A DNA stretch of 64,000 nucleotides from Clostridium sp. 'deep sea' (lineage in GTDB: Bacteria; Bacillota; UBA994; PWPR01). The notes under the pieces are model-generated. The model worked only from the letters and a program-made list of their open reading frames with translations, did no database searches and was not told where the DNA came from. The position numbers and the translations under genes were made by a program. Below, piece after piece: positions 61,316-64,000 of the stretch (its first letter is position 1; the number at the start of each line of letters is the position of its first letter). The stretch spans positions 2,108,001 to 2,172,000 of the forward strand of contig NZ_CP063353.1 in the NCBI RefSeq assembly GCF_014931565.1, written 5' to 3'.

Positions 61316-61368
61316 TGTTATTATGTGTCTGTTATTATGTGATTGATAATAACAAAAATATAATAACA
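61316..61368. promoter_or_regulatory. Four-copy operator dyad
   Basis: Four copies of the 9-mer TGTTATTAT: direct at 61316-61324 and 61330-61338, inverted at 61346-61354 and 61360-61368. Both pairs have a 14-base step, so the whole 53-base block is a dyad centred near 61342. It lies between the PTS EIIC-like gene (minus) and the small secreted gene (plus). Confidence 0.6.
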
Positions 61369-61524
61369 CAAAAAATAAATAATGCAAGACATATTTTAGA
61401 AAACATCTTAAAAATATTTTAACTACAACAATCATGTTGAAAAAAATAAACATGTTAGTGCGATGTTTTGACTAATAATTACCAAAACCTTATAATTAAA
61501 TTACAAACAAAAGGGGAAAACAAA

Positions 61525-61898
61525 ATGAAAAAGAGAATGGTGGTAGGTGTAATTATAGCTACATTATTTATTGTTACTATTACATTTACCTCGGCACACA
61601 ACAACATATTACAACACATTTTAGGAAAACCCGCAACAAAAGAATTTATTAAAGATACCGTACATATTCATGGTAAAATACAAAAAATCGAAAACAACTC
61701 TATTGATTACATTGAAGTAACAATTATCAATGATCATAAAACTTTAGTATTGCTTGTAAACAACGAAACTACATAGGTAATTATACAAAAAGCCCTGCCA
61801 AACAAGTTGATTACTTAAAAAAAGATATGAGTATAGATGTAAACTACTATAAACAAAATAATAAGTTAATTGCAACAACCATAAATGTAGTTAATTAA
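61525..61898 (+). pseudogene. Small secreted protein, frameshifted
   Basis: ATG at 61525 with GGGG upstream. A signal peptide (MKKRMVVGVIIATLFIVTIT, cleavage near TSA) leads to a small domain HIHGKIQKIENNSIDYIEV and then TAG at 61774-61776. In the frame beginning at 61770, YIGNYTKSPAKQVDYLKKDM continues for 42 codons to TAA at 61896-61898 with no break. The join is smooth, so one base is missing near 61765-61772. No family recognised. Confidence 0.7.
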
Positions 61899-61916
61899 AA
61901 TAACATTTGTAGCACT

Positions 61917-61943
61917 AAGCTGATCTTTAAGATCAGCTTTTTT
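61917..61943 (+). terminator. Terminator of the small secreted gene
   Basis: Stem AAGCTGATC/GATCAGCTT (61917-61939) followed by TTTTTT, 19 bases after the restored stop codon. Its position supports the idea that the restored frame is the real gene end. Confidence 0.85.
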
Positions 61944-62101
61944 ATGTACTATAATCTTATTTATTTCGAATAAATATTTCTACTTACATAGAATATATGC
62001 TATTATTAAGTAAAATAAGGTAATTTTATATTTTTATACATATTAATCTTATAAATATATATTACTAACCTTATAAATATTCTACTAGGGGTGTGATTTA
62101 T

Positions 62102-62842
62102 ATGAAACCAGGCTTGTTTTTTGATTTTTGTACTCTACTAGTTATAGCTACTATTACAACAATTTTCACTTTTATTGGTACGAAAAAAAACTTTTACTTA
62201 CGTGAAATAAGTGGCTTAAATGCCATAGAAGAGGCCATTGGCAGGGCAACAGAAATGGGCAAAAAGGTTCATTTCGTACCAGGCATAGGTGGAATTGTTG
62301 GCCGCTCATCAGCATCAACATTATCTAGTTTACAATTACTAACCTACACAGCTAAAAAAGTAGCTAACTATGGATCCAAAATTCTAGTTAGCGTTAATAG
62401 TGCTTTAATGCTTCAGATAAGCCAAGAAACTATTAGAATTGCGTATAAGGCCGTTAACAAAGAAAAAAGTTATAGTAATAATTCTGTTCAGTTTATATCT
62501 AATAACCAATTTGCGTATGCAACAGCAATACGCTCACTTCTCGATAGCGGAGAGATAGCCGCTAATATAATGATTGGGTCTTTTTATGCTGAAGCCCTCA
62601 TGATTGCTGAGGCAGGAAACTATGCTGGAACTATTCAAATTGCTGGCACCGATAATTTAACCCAAATACCTTTTTTTATTGCTAGTTGTGATTATGTACT
62701 TATAGGTGAAGAAATATTTGCGGCAGGTGCAATTGTATCTAACGACCGACTGAAAAAAGGCTGCATTGTGGGTCAAGATTTTAGCAAGATTGTGATTATT
62801 GCTTTTTTATTAGTAGGCGGACTTTTACAACTACTAAAATGA
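62102..62842 (+). CDS. DUF6754-type membrane protein
   Basis: About 246 residues. Membrane helix (about 8-28), then a soluble domain with GLNAIEEAIGRATEMGKKVHFVPG, SSLQLLTYTAKKVANYG and GTDNLTQIPFFIASCDYVLIGEEIFAAGA, then a C-terminal helix. This matches DUF6754, of unknown function. First of at least three genes. A GTG at 62093 is in frame, but the ATG at 62102 has AGGGGTG at good distance. Confidence 0.8.
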   Translation: MKPGLFFDFCTLLVIATITTIFTFIGTKKNFYLREISGLNAIEEAIGRATEMGKKVHFVPGIGGIVGRSSASTLSSLQLLTYTAKKVANYGSKILVSVNSALMLQISQETIRIAYKAVNKEKSYSNNSVQFISNNQFAYATAIRSLLDSGEIAANIMIGSFYAEALMIAEAGNYAGTIQIAGTDNLTQIPFFIASCDYVLIGEEIFAAGAIVSNDRLKKGCIVGQDFSKIVIIAFLLVGGLLQLLK

Positions 62843-62854
62843 GGAGAATAACTT

Positions 62855-63478
62855 ATGAAATTAAAAACTATTTTCTTACTTATTACAATTGTTTGTACTG
62901 CTATTGTATTAATAGATGGCTTTTTTGATCTACCCCTATTCCCCATGCTCTCTGCCAATTTAGTAAACTGGGTTGTAGTAATAGGATTAATGGCTTTAGC
63001 AACAGCTGTCATAAATTTAATGCAAATACACACTAAAAGAATTATCCAGCGCAAAAAAAACTGGTTTTATTCGGCTTATTTTGTAATTGTGTTTTTAGTA
63101 GTAACCTTTATTGGAATTATTGAATACCCCAATGGCGCTACCTTTTCTTTTATTATTAAAAATATCTACACACCATTAGCCACCACAATTTACTCTTTAT
63201 TGGGGTTATGGATGGCTACAGCAGCATATAAAGCATTTAGATTAAGGTCGTTTAATTCATTAGTACTTTTACTTTCGGGGGTAATTGTTTTGCTAGGCAG
63301 CACTACCTTTGGAGCAGCTATCTCACCTGTTTTTTCTATAATAGCTACCTATATACGTATTATACCAACAACAATAGCAACTAGAGCAATATTAATTAGT
63401 ACTGCCATAGGAACTATAGCTCTAGGACTTAGAATTTTACTAGGCATAGAATCACCCTTTTCAACAAAACAAGATTAA
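62855..63478 (+). CDS. Multi-helix membrane protein in DUF6754 cassette
   Basis: 207 residues and five or six membrane helices, almost no soluble part. No family recognised. It begins 12 bp after the DUF6754-type gene and ends 18 bp before the next one, so it is cotranscribed and may form a membrane complex with both. Confidence 0.7.
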   Translation: MKLKTIFLLITIVCTAIVLIDGFFDLPLFPMLSANLVNWVVVIGLMALATAVINLMQIHTKRIIQRKKNWFYSAYFVIVFLVVTFIGIIEYPNGATFSFIIKNIYTPLATTIYSLLGLWMATAAYKAFRLRSFNSLVLLLSGVIVLLGSTTFGAAISPVFSIIATYIRIIPTTIATRAILISTAIGTIALGLRILLGIESPFSTKQD

Positions 63479-63496
63479 TGAAAGGAGACTTTTAAA

Positions 63497-64000
63497 ATGA
63501 AAAAAATCTTTAATCTTAAACGTAAAACTATTTATTTACTCGTTATTTTATCATTAGCTATACCCTTGCTTTTTCCGTTTAAACTACCCGCTCATGCCAC
63601 TAATGAAACTAAAGATTTTTATGAAAAAATAGAAAATTTGCAACCTCAAAGCAGGGTGTTAGTAGTTGTTAGCTTTTCAGCATCTGATGAGGTAGAAATG
63701 AAAAGCCAATTTAATGCAGTAATGAAACATTTATTTAGTAAGAAAGACATAAAAATGGTTACATTTTCAATTGATCCAACTGGCTTAATCTACTTAGAAG
63801 AGTATATGAACTTATACCAATCAGAGTATCAAAAAGTTAGTGGAAAAGATTTTGCTAATTTGGGTTACTTATATGGAAACGACAATGCCATAGCTAATTT
63901 TTCAAAGAATATACATAAAGCAGCTCCTACAGATCACTATGGAACACCTATAGAAAACCTAAGTATAATGAGCAACATTAAAAGTGGTGCAGATTTTGAT
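63497..64000 (+). CDS. Partial gene, third of DUF6754 cassette
   Basis: Open from ATG at 63497 (AAAGGAG upstream) to the window edge, at least 168 codons. It begins with a membrane anchor or signal peptide (KTIYLLVILSLAIPLLFPFK then PAHA) and a soluble domain with SRVLVVVSFSASDEVEMKSQ, followed by KDIKMVTFSID and NLGYLYGNDNA. The alternation of strands and helices suggests a Rossmann-like extracellular domain. No family recognised; the 3' end lies outside. Confidence 0.65.
   Translation, partial: MKKIFNLKRKTIYLLVILSLAIPLLFPFKLPAHATNETKDFYEKIENLQPQSRVLVVVSFSASDEVEMKSQFNAVMKHLFSKKDIKMVTFSIDPTGLIYLEEYMNLYQSEYQKVSGKDFANLGYLYGNDNAIANFSKNIHKAAPTDHYGTPIENLSIMSNIKSGADFD

Overview
The window is a stretch of a low-GC Bacillota chromosome, most likely from an anaerobic, spore-forming Clostridia-type organism. 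The evidence is the mix of genes: [FeFe]-hydrogenase maturases HydE/F/G, a GerA-type germinant receptor, RNase J, a DnaD-like protein with a DnaI/DnaC-like helicase loader, and FtsEX with an M23 hydrolase. The ATP synthase c subunit carries the full Na+-ligand set, which points to sodium bioenergetics, as in alkaliphilic or acetogenic anaerobes. I cannot name the species. I saw no tRNA, rRNA, CRISPR array, transposase or prophage.

Layout. 1-7.1 kb: complete F-type ATP synthase operon on the minus strand (atpZ-I-B-E-F-H-A-G-D-C), followed upstream by a UDP-GlcNAc 2-epimerase. 8.6-11.7 kb: five tandem paralogues of an unrecognised membrane zinc-ribbon family, the most upstream broken by an in-frame amber codon. 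12.4-14.9 kb: a secreted metallo-beta-lactamase-fold lipoprotein and a CCA-adding enzyme whose catalytic DxD segment is replaced by a tandem duplication. 15-19.7 kb: a hairpin-rich spacer, then hydF, hydG, hydE and a TM1266-type gene, preceded by a long leader with a consensus promoter and two intrinsic terminators, the first with a competing antiterminator. 19.9-21.2 kb: two secreted proteins of unknown function. 21.2-23.6 kb: a small operon (DUF2089-type regulator, unknown, SHOCT-like, YvlD-like membrane protein, HAD phosphatase) with tandem palindromes over its promoter.

23.7-34.1 kb: helicase loader and DnaD-like genes, then uvrC, uvrA and uvrB, with LexA-like boxes lying inside the uvrB and uvrA promoters. 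34.2-40 kb: EnvC-like M23 hydrolase, ftsX, ftsE, a creatininase-family hydrolase, and RNase J behind a short leader terminator. 40-46 kb: small membrane and TPR proteins sharing an Imm17-like two-helix module, lysS interrupted at a canonical A_AAA_AAG slippery site, greA and a DusB-like gene. 46-51.6 kb: a divergent gamma-glutamyltransferase homologue, a C39-like secreted protein and two tandem leucine-rich-repeat lipoproteins with nearly identical 3' ends. 51.6-54.7 kb: NAD salvage (pncB, nicotinamidase-like gene, NrtR-type regulator). 54.9-58.7 kb: gerA-type tricistronic operon. 58.9-61.3 kb: two cysteine-containing unknowns and a PTS EIIC-like membrane protein. 61.5 kb to the end: a frameshifted small secreted protein and the start of a DUF6754-type membrane gene cassette that runs off the window.

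Four genes are disrupted (lysS, cca, the fifth zinc-ribbon paralogue, the small secreted protein). Two of these could be single-base sequence errors and should be checked on reads before biological claims are made.
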